DNA from: Amoebidium appalachense
Lineage: Eukaryota > Ichthyosporea
Assembly: GCA_963693365.1 (NCBI GenBank)
Contig: CAVNZM010000005.1
Coordinates: forward strand, 4,774,001 to 4,838,000
Length of the DNA stretch: 64,000 nt
Direction: 5' to 3'
The notes under the pieces were generated by a model that ran no database searches, was not told the origin of the DNA, and saw only the letters and a program-made list of their open reading frames with translations. The position numbers were made by a program, and so were the translations under genes. The stretch's first letter is position 1. The number at the start of each line of letters is the position of its first letter. This document shows positions 40,650 through 51,472 of this stretch, piece by piece.

Positions 40650-41240
40650 CTACCAATCGGGCTACAGTCTGTCCGATTGCCGCGCATATTGCGTCAAAAC
40701 ATAGGCTGCACCGCATTTTCGTGGGCCCAATTGCCCACTACTGCGGACATGTGCTACATTTTCAAGTCGTGCAGAGCAAATGAGACCGTGGCTGCACCCG
40801 GTGTGGGCTATTCTGCTTACACCCTCCTTGCTATGCCTAGCCCCCCAACCCCCCCCCACCCCCCCCCCTCCCCACCCCCCACCCCTCCCCCCAGATTGAG
40901 AGTTGTTGATGCTCTTGTTTGCACCGTTTTTGAAATTCTTTTACGTGTATGTGTTCTTTTCTATAGTATAATATGATGGCTTGTTTTTATTCTTTTGTGG
41001 GGTGGGGGTGGGGGGGGGGGAGGGGGGGGAGGGGGGGGGGGGGAGGGGCTGGGGGGGAAGGGGAAAAAAGAAGGGGTGGGCCGTGCCACTTGTATGTAGA
41101 CAGCCCTTTTCAACCCCCCCCCCCCCCCCCCCCTCCGGGTGAGCCACTTTTTTGCTTTTCTCTCCCTGCCGGCTATATGTTGCATGCAAGCACTGATGTG
41201 CCCTTTCTCCCCACTGCCTTTTCTCTCTTCCACTTTATGC

Positions 41241-41298
<58 letters not shown>

Positions 41299-41375
41299 TA
41301 CCTTTCTCCCCCCTCCCCCCCCCCCCCCCACACACACACACACACCGGTCCCCCCTTTACCCCTCCCCCCTCCGC

Positions 41376-41415
<40 letters not shown>

Positions 41416-41563
41416 CACCTTCCACACACACGCACACACAGACTATTGCGCCTCGGGTCTTCACCAGTGTGCCGCCAACCAACACTGTGTGAACAGACAC
41501 GGTCTGCCGGGTGCATACGAGTGTGTGTGGAAGGACACACCAGAAACTCAAGCACATGCATGG

Positions 41564-42004
41564 GTACGTCTAGTTTTCTCTCCCACTAAAATCTCCTCTC
41601 TCGTTACCATTTAATTAGATATCCATTGGAGGGAACACACACATGCATGCGCATGCATATATTCACACACACAAACATAGACACACATGCGCGCGCACGC
41701 GCACAAACACACGCACACTCGACGGTCCACCGGTCTGGCCGCCCCCTAGAAGCCATCACCCCAGACCACGTCAAGCAGCACCACCAATTTGTTATCATCC
41801 GGCCGCAAGACATGACGTCATGAACAGCACCGGCCCTCTGACGTCGACGGCGCGCCGCTTGGGCATCCCACCCCAACGTTCAAGTGGGAGACCAATCCGA
41901 GTCACCCGCCACGGTTCGGGTCAGCGTCCTAGGCATGGGGTCTTCCCCTTTCAAGTCTTTATGTTTGTGTGTGTGTCCCGGGTCGCTCCCGGCTGGTGTT
42001 GTTA
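41564..42004. other. Unique sequence after the last EGF-like exon; no further module seen
   Basis: Contains a CA-rich patch (41640-41720) and a GC-rich unique stretch. No further EGF-like or Apple-like exon could be recognised up to 44 kb. Confidence 0.5.
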
Positions 42005-42030
42005 AAGTGAGCACAGAGCTGTGCTCACTT
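42005..42030. repeat. Strong hairpin, 12-bp arms
   Basis: Arms AAGTGAGCACAG and CTGTGCTCACTT with a two-base loop. It lies 120 bp upstream of the second structured-repeat copy and may belong to the same element. Confidence 0.85.
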
Positions 42031-42151
42031 CCCCACTAGCGTTGCTGCGGCTAGAACCGTGGGATAAGGCGTAACTAAAAATAGTGCCAGTTGGGGGTCA
42101 ATTAGAATCCTGACTTATGAGTGTGCTATACAGTACGATCTGTGTCTAGGC

Positions 42152-42204
42152 GGAAGACGGTACGCTCCCCTGAGGCAGTGCCTCGCCGGGAGTGAAACGG
42201 GATA
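42152..42204 (+). repeat. Structured dispersed repeat, copy 2
   Basis: Same frame as 10619-10676: GGAAGACGGTA at the start, GAAACGGGATA at the end, then an AAATA-rich tail. Stems GCTCCC (42164-42169) with GGGAGT (42188-42193), and GAGGC (42172-42176) with GCCTC (42180-42184). Pairing is kept although bases differ from copy 1. Confidence 0.6.
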
Positions 42205-42433
42205 AAATAAATAAAATAAAAACCCGAAGGCTTTCAGACATGAGCCGCGGTGGGGTGTTTAGGTGATCCGTGCTGTCTGCCGGCATGGAAAACCGAAAAT
42301 GATTACCGAAAATGTAGGTAAGCTTAATTCAAGTTTCTTCGATTACTTAAACTATAACTAGTTTTATTCAAGTTTCTTCGAAGGACTCGTTGATATTCAG
42401 AAGTCACTGAGGCTAAAGGAAACCGGCCGTGTA

Positions 42434-42567
42434 CATGTGTGTGTGTGTGTGTGGGGGGGGGGGGGGGTTGTATGCGTGTGTGTGCGTGTGTATGTGTGTG
42501 TGCGCGTGTGTGCGTGCGTGTGTGTGTGCGTGCGTGTATGTGTGTGTGCACGCACGCACGCGCGCTT

Positions 42568-42598
<31 letters not shown>

Positions 42599-43593
42599 GG
42601 GGGGGGGAAGGGAATATATTGATTTTGGTCACCCGTGCTGATGATACTATTCGAACTAGAGCATCAGGCATCATACGCCTTCAGGTGTTTACAAGAAGCT
42701 CTGCATGAAACAAATTGGACAGTTTGCTTTGCCAGAGTCATAAATAGTCGGATGAGAAGAGTTATCTGGTGTTTGTGTGTGTGAGTAAGAGAAAGACTTT
42801 CTGTGCATTTGCATGCGAGTCGAATACCTGACAGCCGCGCGCCCCATATTATTATTATCCCAAAGTTGTGTGTGCATGTGTGTGTGCATGTGTGTGTGCT
42901 CCTCTTTGTGTACGCACGATGTCAGGTTGTGAGAAGGGAGAAAATAGGAAAATGCTATACTCGTAGTTAAGTTTATTGCTTTTTTTTGGTGTGCTATAGT
43001 GCGGTTTTACACGTCGTGGTAGGGGTTCGGGAACCTTGGTTGGCCGTGATTGGTTAATTTTCGTTGAGTCTCCGACCCAGGCGGCCAGGCCTCGGGTAAA
43101 TATACCCAGTTCATGGGCCTCCTCGGTTTAGGGTAGCTTTTGGGTGACACCCAAATGTTTCTGGCATAATTGTATTCGAATACGGTGGTGGTGTATTATG
43201 CAACCTGTGTCTGGTTAGGAAGTGTGCGTGCAGTGTGTGCGTGCACGTATGCCCGCGTACGTGTGTGCATGTGCCACGTGACTGTGTGCGTGCGCGCGCG
43301 CGTGTGTGTGTGGGTGGTTTTCTGTGTGTGTGTGGGTCTAGATGCGGTCATAGTGTATGTGTGTGTTTGTGTGTGTGTGTGTCTCTCTGTGTGTGTAGTG
43401 TGTACCGACGTTCCTGTGTGTGTGTATGCCATATGATATGTGTGTCTGTGTGTGTACGTATGCGTGTGTATGTTACACGGTGTGCTTGTGTGTACAATGT
43501 CACAAACAGTAACCGTCGCAGTGTGTGTGTGTGTTGTGTGTGACGGGGTGAGTGAGTTTGTGTGTGTTATGTGTGCGTGTGTGTTTGCACACG

Positions 43594-43655
<62 letters not shown>

Positions 43656-43697
43656 CTGGTGTCACGTGTATGTGTGTGTGTCTGTGTGTGTGTGTGT

Positions 43698-43752
<55 letters not shown>

Positions 43753-43853
43753 ACAGTGTGTGTGTGGATGTGTGTGTGTGGATGTGTGTGTGTGTGTGTT
43801 TGTGTGTGTGTGCACGCACGTGTGTGTGTCATAGCAAAGATTGTGTGAGTTTG

Positions 43854-43888
<35 letters not shown>

Positions 43889-43889
43889 A

Positions 43890-43920
<31 letters not shown>

Positions 43921-44008
43921 GCGTGTGAATGAGTGTGTATGTGTGGCTGTGCTACCACACACGGTGGTTATGTGTGTGTTGACACACTGTGTCACAAAGT
44001 TTTGTGTG
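42434..44008. repeat. GT-rich arrays and G-runs
   Basis: GT arrays at 42434-42590 (with G-runs) and 43200-43990, with scattered GTGTCAC and CACGTG motifs. The unique island 42610-43180 shows no gene. Short hairpins (GGGTA/TACCC near 43096) are visible. Confidence 0.85.
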
Positions 44009-44279
44009 TGCACCTAACATGTGCTTCACAATTGTGTGAAAGACAAAACAAGGTAATGTTGACAATATTTGTAATGCTGTAAGCAGTACTTGGGCCAAAT
44101 GCAGCACATTCGCATTCAAAAATTTAAAACTAATTAATGGCTCCTGGGTTCGACCGCTACCCAAAAAAGTCAAAACAACACAACAATCAATACGCAGCAG
44201 GGGTTATACTGTGCACGTGGTGGGTCTGACATTCTAGTATATGGTGTAACGAGCGGGTGAATTATGCTGTTCGGCGGAG

Positions 44280-44499
44280 CGACGGGAGCGGGAGGGGGAG
44301 GGGGGGAGGGATGGAGGGAGGGTGTGGAGGGGGGAGGGAGGGGAGGGCGTTACACCGAACCGGGGGGGGGGGGGGGGGGCTAACGCCGTAAGGGGGGGGG
44401 GGGGGGGGGGGGGGGATGGAGGGGGGGAGGGGGAGGGGGGGGAGGGCTGTGATGGTGTAACGGGGGGGAGGGGGGGAGGGGGGGGGGCTAACGCCGTAA

Positions 44500-44533
<34 letters not shown>

Positions 44534-44900
44534 CGTTACGCCGTAACGGGGGGGGGGGGGGGGGGGGGGATTGGGGGTGGGGGCGAGGGGGGGGGCGTTA
44601 CGCCGTAACCGGGGGAGGGGGGGGGGGGGGGGGGGGGAAGGGGGGGGGGAGGGGGGGGGGGGCGTTACGCCGTAACGGGGGGGGGGGGGGGGGGGGGGGG
44701 AGGGGGGGGCGGGGAGGGGGGGGGGGAGGGGGCAGCGTTACGCCGTAACGGGGGGGGGGGGGGGGGGGGCAATGGATTGGGGGGAGGGGGGGGGGGGGGG
44801 AGGGCGTTACCCCGTAAGGGGGGGGGGGGGGGGGGGGGGGGTTACGCCGTAACGAGAGGGGGGGGGGGGGGGGGGGGGGAGGGGAGGGGGGAGGGAGGGT
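44280..44900. repeat. G-tract minisatellite with embedded inverted repeat CGTTACGCCGTAACG
   Basis: About ten units, each a run of 15-40 G followed by the 15-bp motif (7-bp arms CGTTACG/CGTAACG around one C) or a decayed form. Clear copies lie near 44533, 44596, 44662, 44735 and 44840; variants near 44348, 44382, 44490 and 44803. A related stretch lies at 45850-45920. Every unit could form both a G-quadruplex and a cruciform. Confidence 0.85.
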
Positions 44901-45665
44901 AAAACAGGTATCGGCGAGAAGGCTGCAAGCGCACGTATTTGTACATTTCAAACCTCAGTGAGTCAGGAATTTTGACCCAACCCGCTGATTGGAGCTTAGA
45001 TTCCAAACAGTCGCAAACACGGTTTGAAACACCCGGTTGCTGATTGGCTTCCTAAAAAGGGAGCATTCGATTGGTCTAATGGACCAGTTGGCGCGAAATA
45101 GTATCTGAACGGATCTACGCTCGCGAGGCTCACTGTTCGGCGTGAGAGACCAGCGCCGCGGGGCCGCCGGCGGGTATTACGTCAAGTTCATGACCACTTG
45201 CTCAGAAAAATTACGATTAACAAATACTTGGCATTTAGATTTATAATCATAAAAATATTTTTGCTTCTATGTTATGAAATACCTAGGCTATATACGCAGG
45301 GTCGCTTGTGAATGGCTTTCTGAGGTCACACCTGTTTTACCTGCAGCTGTCTGATCATGTAAATGATGTAATTACATGGGCCATGTGACAAAGGTTTTAT
45401 AAAGTAGCTCCGGTGCAACCATTCCATGTGTAACGTAACCACTAGTGGCCAAAGGCTGCTACTGTAGTGTCTTTCCCTGGCATGCAGGAACAAGCAGGGG
45501 CCTATTTGTTTGCGTGAGTCCCTTGCCTGCCTTCCAGCAGTGCTGTTGCTCAAGCACCAAGATCCGTGCCCATATATATGGCTCTGGAGTGCTAATATTA
45601 TATGATCAATATATATATGCTCGGTATGACACAGGGGAGGAGGGAGATTAATAAGGAACAATATC
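44901..45665. other. Unique AT-balanced island, no gene seen
   Basis: Between two G-rich blocks. No recognisable coding, RNA gene or mobile-element signature. Confidence 0.5.
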
Positions 45666-45748
45666 CCGTGACGGGGGGAGGGAGGGGGAGTGGGGAGGTG
45701 GGGTAACTAATAAGACCATAAAGGTGGGTAGGTGGGTGTGTGGGGTGT

Positions 45749-45779
<31 letters not shown>

Positions 45780-46537
45780 GGGGAGGGGGGGGGGGGCGGG
45801 ATCCGGCCCGGAGGGGAGGGGGGGAAGGGGGGCCCGGGGGAGGGGGGGGGGGGAGGTGTTACGCCACACGGGGGGGGGGGGGGGGGGGGGGGGGGGGAAG
45901 GTAGGTTACACCGTAACGGAGATCCGGTGGTATGGGCCGGGGGGGGGGGGGGGGGGAGGGGAAGAGGGGGGGGGGGGGGGGGGGGGGAAGAGGGGGGATT
46001 ATACTACATGAATGAGAGCCAGGTATTGTGCGAGTGATGACGGGGTGCAATGATATTTTTTTGCTAGTCTCAGAGTCAGGGTGCCGGACTTGTGTGTGTG
46101 CCCTTCGTGTGTGTGTACGTGCAAGCGTGTGGGCTGAGTGTGTACGTGTGTCCGTGTACGAATACTTGTGTGTCTGTGTGTTTGCAAATGTTTACAAGGC
46201 ATAGCATTGTGAGTGAGACAGAGTCTGTTTAAAGTTGTGTGCCACGGAAAACGTGCGGCTGGCTTCAATAAAATTTTCATACTTGGAGACCTTCTCCGAA
46301 CCCTTCCCTAGCTGCTCCCCCTTTAAAAACATTCTCCCCTACTGCCAATCTTCTCAACTTCTCAACCATCATGGAACATAAGTATCTATCCCACACATAC
46401 ACACACACATTTACAACCTTGCGCTTTTTATCAATGTTTCTCTGAACTTCACGCTGTAGAGCGGATGGGGTCTATGAGGAGTGATTGTGTATGTGTGTGT
46501 GTGTGTGTGTGCTTCGGTGTGTGTGTGTCACACGATA

Positions 46538-46573
<36 letters not shown>

Positions 46574-47025
46574 CATGCGCGCCCAGCAAGTGTGTGTAGC
46601 GTGTGTGTGTGTGTGTCACGTCAGTGTGCAAGTGTCGTGTTTGTTTTTCTGTGTGTGTGCATGTGCACGGTTGTGTGTGGGGTGGCGGTGGGTGGGTGGT
46701 GTTGTGCTACGGTAGGTTTTTAAAAGGGGGAGGGACGGGGTGGGGGTGGGGGGGAGGGAGGGAGGGAGGAGGATACCTGCACGGTCTGAGAAGTGTGAAG
46801 GGGAAGGGGAAAGGGGGGTGGGTGAAGGAGGTGGGCCGTGTTTGCTTATTTGGCACGGCATTTCTGGTGTTTGGGTATCTCTAAATTTGAGCTTCAATTA
46901 ATGGAGTTATTGTCTTTTTACTCCCTCCCCCCCCAACCCCTCCCGCACTTGCGCACACACCCATACAAGGGCATGCAAAGTCAACACTCCCCCCCCCCCC
47001 CCCCCCCCCCCCCCGGGCCTGCACA

Positions 47026-47079
<54 letters not shown>

Positions 47080-47429
47080 TATACATTCAGAAACACACGC
47101 ACACACATACACACACATCATACACAGACACAAACCCACACACACCCACACCCACCCACCCACCCACCCACACACACACACGCGCGCGCGCGCGCGCACA
47201 TGCATGCACATTGCGGTGTGCAAAAGCCACATGTCCCCGCAGGCCAAAAACCACCGTTCATTGGACTGGTTTCTGTTTTTGTGTTTAGAATGTGTTTGAA
47301 ATTGACTACCCTAACATTCTCGGCCTCGTTTATATAGCAACGTTCATGCAGAGTACAGAATCTGTAGTGAACATGCATGGCACGTGCACTATGATTAAAA
47401 GTTTGTTCAGTGATCATAACAGGGTCCCA

Positions 47430-47467
<38 letters not shown>

Positions 47468-48491
47468 AGGCCCCCCCTTCCCCTCTCTCCCCCTCCCTCT
47501 GCAACCTCTCCCCAAATGGACGAAAAAATGGCATGACAAAATTTCTATGATAATTTGGGCTATGGATCTTACAAAATTCAAATTATCTTAATCTCATTCA
47601 CCCCCTGTATGACGAGGACCTATAATTGCAATGGCTATTGATCTGGGTTTTCAAGTTGGGAAAACACGTGGGAAAGTAGCACTTGCTGCTTGTTGCTCAC
47701 AAACACAGTGAAAACCTTGAAAGGGGGATATATTGCACGTTTGAAATAGCACAGAGCTTCGGAAGCACCGATAAATCCTATATCATAGCCTGTTAGTGAA
47801 TTTGTCATTTAGTTAGACTAAGCATTAACACCGACTTGAATGCTTGATTGTGGTGCTGCCACTGGTGCATGTATACTAGTGTGTGTTGTGTTTGTGTGAA
47901 CTTCTCCTTCATTTACATGGAATTCCTGTTCATGTAATGATAGATTCTTATTAATTTCCAATTTATGATATGCTAAAACTCCAAATTTCCGGATTTTTGA
48001 CATTTTCTGTATTTAGAATTTTAATATTTTCATCTTATATCCTGACGAAAGCTTGGAATAAGAGTAGAGAAGAGAGGACGAGGAGAAGGGAAGTACACGG
48101 AGGAGCCCTGTACTTGTGTGTGTTGTGTTTGTGTGTGTCACCATACAAATGTTATGCTGGTAAGTTTTTGATTTTGCAGCTGCCAGCCAGCCATGCAAAC
48201 GGGCCCCAGCTGTTTTGGAAAGCGGCATAGCAGTGGGCCAGCAGGGTTCACTTGGACTATTGAAATTGCATTGATTAGCTGTGCCAGACGACTGATCATG
48301 TTCATGAACGACAACGAGAGCAAGCACTGCAATTGGGGGTCCAGCCGTTGGGTGGGTGGGTGGGTGGGGGGGTGGGGTGGGGGGGGGGGTGGGGGGTGTG
48401 GGGGGGGGCAGGTTGCTTGGTGAAAAAAAAAACCTGACTCATGTACCGGTGTCAGTGAAAAAATTTCCCGGTGCAAACATTTCCTGTGACA

Positions 48492-48528
<37 letters not shown>

Positions 48529-48660
48529 TGAGTTTGTGGGTGGGTGGGTGGAGGGCTGGGGAGAGGGGTGGTGGTTTTTTTTTTTTTTTTTTTCTTGGGG
48601 GGGGAGGAGGGGGGGGGGGGGGGGGGGGGGGGATATTCGTAAGTATGCGCATGCACGAAT
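45666..48660. repeat. Mixed G-runs, GT, CA and C-runs; no gene
   Basis: G-runs with two decayed GTTACG-type motifs (45666-45998). GT arrays at 46080-46160 and 46480-46680. Poly-C at 46989-47014 followed by a (CA)n run at 47024-47074. Poly-C at 47432-47467. Poly-G blocks at 48493-48527 and 48597-48632 with T-run 48575-48592. The unique parts 47200-47420 and 47530-48340 have no supportable gene. Confidence 0.75.
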
Positions 48661-48914
48661 TGCATACCGATATGTCAACTGGATAAAATCAGAGAATACA
48701 TTTATTGAATCCACTTATTGTAGTATTTATTGTCCTTTTTAATGTTACCGTACTGTTAATAGCCTCTTGCACCTACCCTAAATATATTTTACATTCGATA
48801 TTCAATAGAACTGCTCAAGCCGTTACAGCGTTTGGTATAGCACCATATTAATAACACGCATGACATTATTTATACAAAATTTGCAGACTATGTTAACATG
48901 CTCGCCTTTGTTCT

Positions 48915-50474
48915 TTAGTTCTGGATTCCCAGCTCGCAACCATAGCCTGTGCATGGCTCGGGCGTTGGCTTTGGTGGGCAGGTGGAGACGGTGGCCGTGA
49001 TAGTTTGGGTGGTGGTGGTGGGCACAAAGGCGGTGGTTGTGGTGGTGGCCACCAGCGTGAATGTGGCCGTGGTGGTGGTGGGCACGACCTGCATGGCCGT
49101 GGTGGTGGCCGTGGCCGTGGCCGTGGTGGTGGTCGGCACAAACGCCGTGGTGGTGGCCGTGGCCGTCTGCGTCAGCGTGTGGGTCATGAACATGGTGCGG
49201 GTCTTGGTGCACGTGGTCGTGACCACGGCTGTGGTGGTGGTGGGCACAAGCTGTGTGGCCGTGGACGTGACGGTCTGCGACTGTGTGGTGGTGGCCGTGG
49301 CCGTGGTGGTGGTGGGCACAAGGTTGGTGGTGGTGGCCGTCTGCACCAGCGTGGCCGTGGTGGTGGCGGTCTGTGTGACGGTGTTGAACTGGGTGGTGCG
49401 GGTGGTGACGGTGGTAGGCACAATGGCCGTGGTGGTCTCCGTCACAAGCACCACGTTCGTGCTCGTGCTGGTGAGGGTTGTGGGCACCACCTGTGTCTGT
49501 GTGGTGGTAATGGGCTCAAGCGCGACCGTGCGGGTGATGGTGGCCGTGAGGACCTGGGTGGTGGTGGCAGTTTGGGTCTTGACGAGGGTGAGGGTGGTGG
49601 AGGCAACGGTGGTGGTGGTGGCCGTGGTGGAGAGGATTTGGATGGCCGTGGTGGTGGCTGTCAGCACCTGTGTGGCGGTGGACGTCTGTGTCTGTGTGCG
49701 GGTAATGGTGGTGGGCACCAGAGCAGTGGCGGTGGTCGTGAGTATTTGGGTGGCTGTTGCAGTGAGTGTCCTGGTCGTGGTCGTGGGCACAAACTGGGTG
49801 GCCGTGGTGGAGACAGACACTGTCGCGGTCTGTGTCTGTGTGAGTGTAGTGGGAAAGTACTGGGTTTGGGTGGCAGTGAGTGTTGTTGTGAGGGTGGCGG
49901 TGGCGGTGGTGATTGCTGTGACGGTAGTGGGTACGAGTTGGGTGGCAGTAGTGGTGATAGGCTGGGGCACGACCGTGCGCGTGGTTGTGGCCGTGGCTGT
50001 GATGGTGGTGGGCACGTATTGCGTCTGCGTGGCTGTTACGGTAGCCGTTGCAGTGAGGGTGGTGGACCTGGTGTACGTGGTGGTGTATGTGGTTGTGAGG
50101 GGCTCGGGAAGGATGGTGCGTGTGGTTGTTGCTGTGGCCGTGAGGGTGGTAGGCACGGTAATTGTGGTCGGGACGGCCTGCGTAATGGTCGCTGTTGCGG
50201 TGATTGTCGTGGGCACAATGTTGGTGGCGGTGGTGGTGGCCGTAGCAGTGACTGTGGTTGGGACATACATGGTGGATGTCTTTGTGACCGTGGCACAGGT
50301 GGTTGGATCCGGATACACCGGCTTGTTATACCCACCACTGTGGTAGTTTGCAGGCTGGTAGACATAATCGACCTGCTGTTGCTGGTAGTACTGCGGCTGC
50401 CTGACCGGATAGAGGGCGGACACTGATTCGAGGCCGGCATAGGCCACAAGAACGGCGGTAGCTAGCTTGTACAT
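48915..50474 (-). CDS. Secreted Thr/Val-rich repeat protein
   Basis: 519 aa from the ATG at 50474; a second in-frame start eight codons upstream is less likely because the paralogue at 63784 starts at the same MYKLATAV. Signal peptide MYKLATAVLVAYAGLESVSA, then a Tyr/Gln-rich segment (QYYQQQQVDYVYQP) and about 420 residues of a short degenerate repeat of the form VPTT[IV]TATATTT. The C-terminus is short and Cys/Pro-rich (CPPKPTPEPCTGYGC). Dense Thr suggests heavy O-glycosylation or a beta-rich fibre. A cell-wall, coat or adhesive role is inferred; no family is recognised. Repeats make the antisense strand open too. Confidence 0.8.
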   Translation of the reverse strand: MYKLATAVLVAYAGLESVSALYPVRQPQYYQQQQVDYVYQPANYHSGGYNKPVYPDPTTCATVTKTSTMYVPTTVTATATTTATNIVPTTITATATITQAVPTTITVPTTLTATATTTRTILPEPLTTTYTTTYTRSTTLTATATVTATQTQYVPTTITATATTTRTVVPQPITTTATQLVPTTVTAITTATATLTTTLTATQTQYFPTTLTQTQTATVSVSTTATQFVPTTTTRTLTATATQILTTTATALVPTTITRTQTQTSTATQVLTATTTAIQILSTTATTTTVASTTLTLVKTQTATTTQVLTATITRTVALEPITTTQTQVVPTTLTSTSTNVVLVTETTTAIVPTTVTTRTTQFNTVTQTATTTATLVQTATTTNLVPTTTTATATTTQSQTVTSTATQLVPTTTTAVVTTTCTKTRTMFMTHTLTQTATATTTAFVPTTTTATATATTTAMQVVPTTTTATFTLVATTTTTAFVPTTTTQTITATVSTCPPKPTPEPCTGYGCELGIQN

Positions 50475-50573
50475 GGTGCCGCTGGGCTGTACGGGCAAAT
50501 GCTAACTGACGCTAAAAGTACATATACGTACAGGCGTGAAATGCGTGATGAAGGGCAGAGGGTAGTGGCGATG

Positions 50574-50641
50574 TTTATTTATACTGCGAAAAGTAAGCCG
50601 AAAAGTGCATACCAAGAGGGCTTTACAGCTTATTGATTGGC
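50574..50641 (-). promoter_or_regulatory. TATA and CCAAT boxes of the Thr/Val-repeat gene
   Basis: On the minus strand AGCCAATCAATAAGC (around 50640) precedes GTATAAATAAAC (around 50583-50574) by about 55 bases. The TATA box is about 100 bases before the ATG. The paralogue at 63784 has the same CCAAT then TATA layout with otherwise unrelated sequence. Confidence 0.55.
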
Positions 50642-51472
50642 TAACGGAACCAAATTTGGCATATACTGTGCGAAAGCCATCATTCATTGGCCGATCTCGA
50701 CGGATCCGGCTATTCGAACCGCACGAAAAAATAGGGTCAAACCCTAAACAATACTGAGCTGACCAGAGTTATATATACATATATATATCAAAACTTGCTA
50801 CATTTGTACAACCAACAAGCGAGGTAACTTGGTCGTGAAACTGGACAGGTTGTACGCCACTCATCAAGGGCGAACCTCCCGCCGCAGTGGCCGCACAGCA
50901 GCTCGATTCGCTTGTTTGACGCTGCGCAAGAACTTCGATGATCCGTGGCACCATCAACATTGATGTTGGTGACTCAGAAGAAGAGCAGAAATACCAGCCA
51001 ATACGCTCTTTCTCTTTTTTCTCTTGGTCATACTACACGTGCACAGCAAGCCTTGAGCCTGGAATCTCCTGTCATGGAAGACTCTTAGACTATATATAAC
51101 TGTGAATAAACAGCTAAGCCGCAGCTACAACTCGATGTGCACTAATTGAGGGGGGTGCGGCATGCCAGGAGCTACTACTAGAGAGAAGGGGGGGGTATGA
51201 TTGGAGGGGGGGGTGTTCAGCTAACCTTATATGGATAAAGCAAAGTTACAAGGATTCAAGCCATTGGTTGGGCAAGACCCCTTTTGCCGAATATGGATAA
51301 CAGATCATACACTGCTGTAGGCGGCGGTCAGGAATTGGCGCGCTCTTTACTGGTCACAACCACCAGTCCGGGAAGGCCATGAGCAGCATTGCCGAGCACA
51401 CTGGAATACGGGAATGTTTGCGGTAACGTAGTCGCACTAGGGGGGCAGGGGGCCAGGCCCCAAGTGTTTAAA
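50642..51472. other. Intergenic, divergent from 50474 towards 51473
   Basis: Ordinary composition with AT-rich patches (TATATATACATATATATA near 50770, ACTATATATAAC near 51092). The two flanking genes are transcribed away from it. No gene seen. Confidence 0.45.

Larger units (their letters stand above)
19361..41563 (+). pseudogene. EGF-like/Apple-like modular extracellular protein gene, split by retrotransposon
   Basis: Visible exons: 19361-19480, 20182-20421, 20942-21073, 21544-21792, 22327-22446, 22718-22981, 23298-23402, 23997-24066 plus 40654-40830, and 41442-41563. All are phase 1 to phase 1. Short exons (about 35-44 codons) encode a cysteine-rich module starting D-x-C-x-[ST]-G-[LI]-H, EGF-like by cysteine spacing. 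Long exons (80-88 codons) encode a module with a DCR/NCR...C...CK[FY][IF] core and a terminal Y-E-x-I-G, resembling PAN/Apple domains. N-glycosylation sites (NST, NTT) are frequent. Such domains bind carbohydrate or protein partners outside the cell. Exon 8 is interrupted at 24066 by the element ending at 40649, with CTAC duplicated. Upstream exons are intact; exon 8's second half and exon 9 have lost two and one bases. No signal-peptide exon or 3' end was identified. Confidence 0.75.

Noticed and set aside
44137-44165. tRNA T-arm-like string GGGTTCGACC
   Set aside because: No matching A-box, acceptor stem or cloverleaf could be drawn around it.
48949-50426. Two long plus-strand open frames (Val-rich and Gly/His-rich, over 460 codons each)
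   Set aside because: They are antisense shadows of the Thr/Val repeats. The short repeat has no stop in these frames. The minus frame has the signal peptide, a promoter layout and an identical paralogue.
50700-50760. CCCTAAAC as telomere-like repeat
   Set aside because: Only one unit occurs, with no tandem array.
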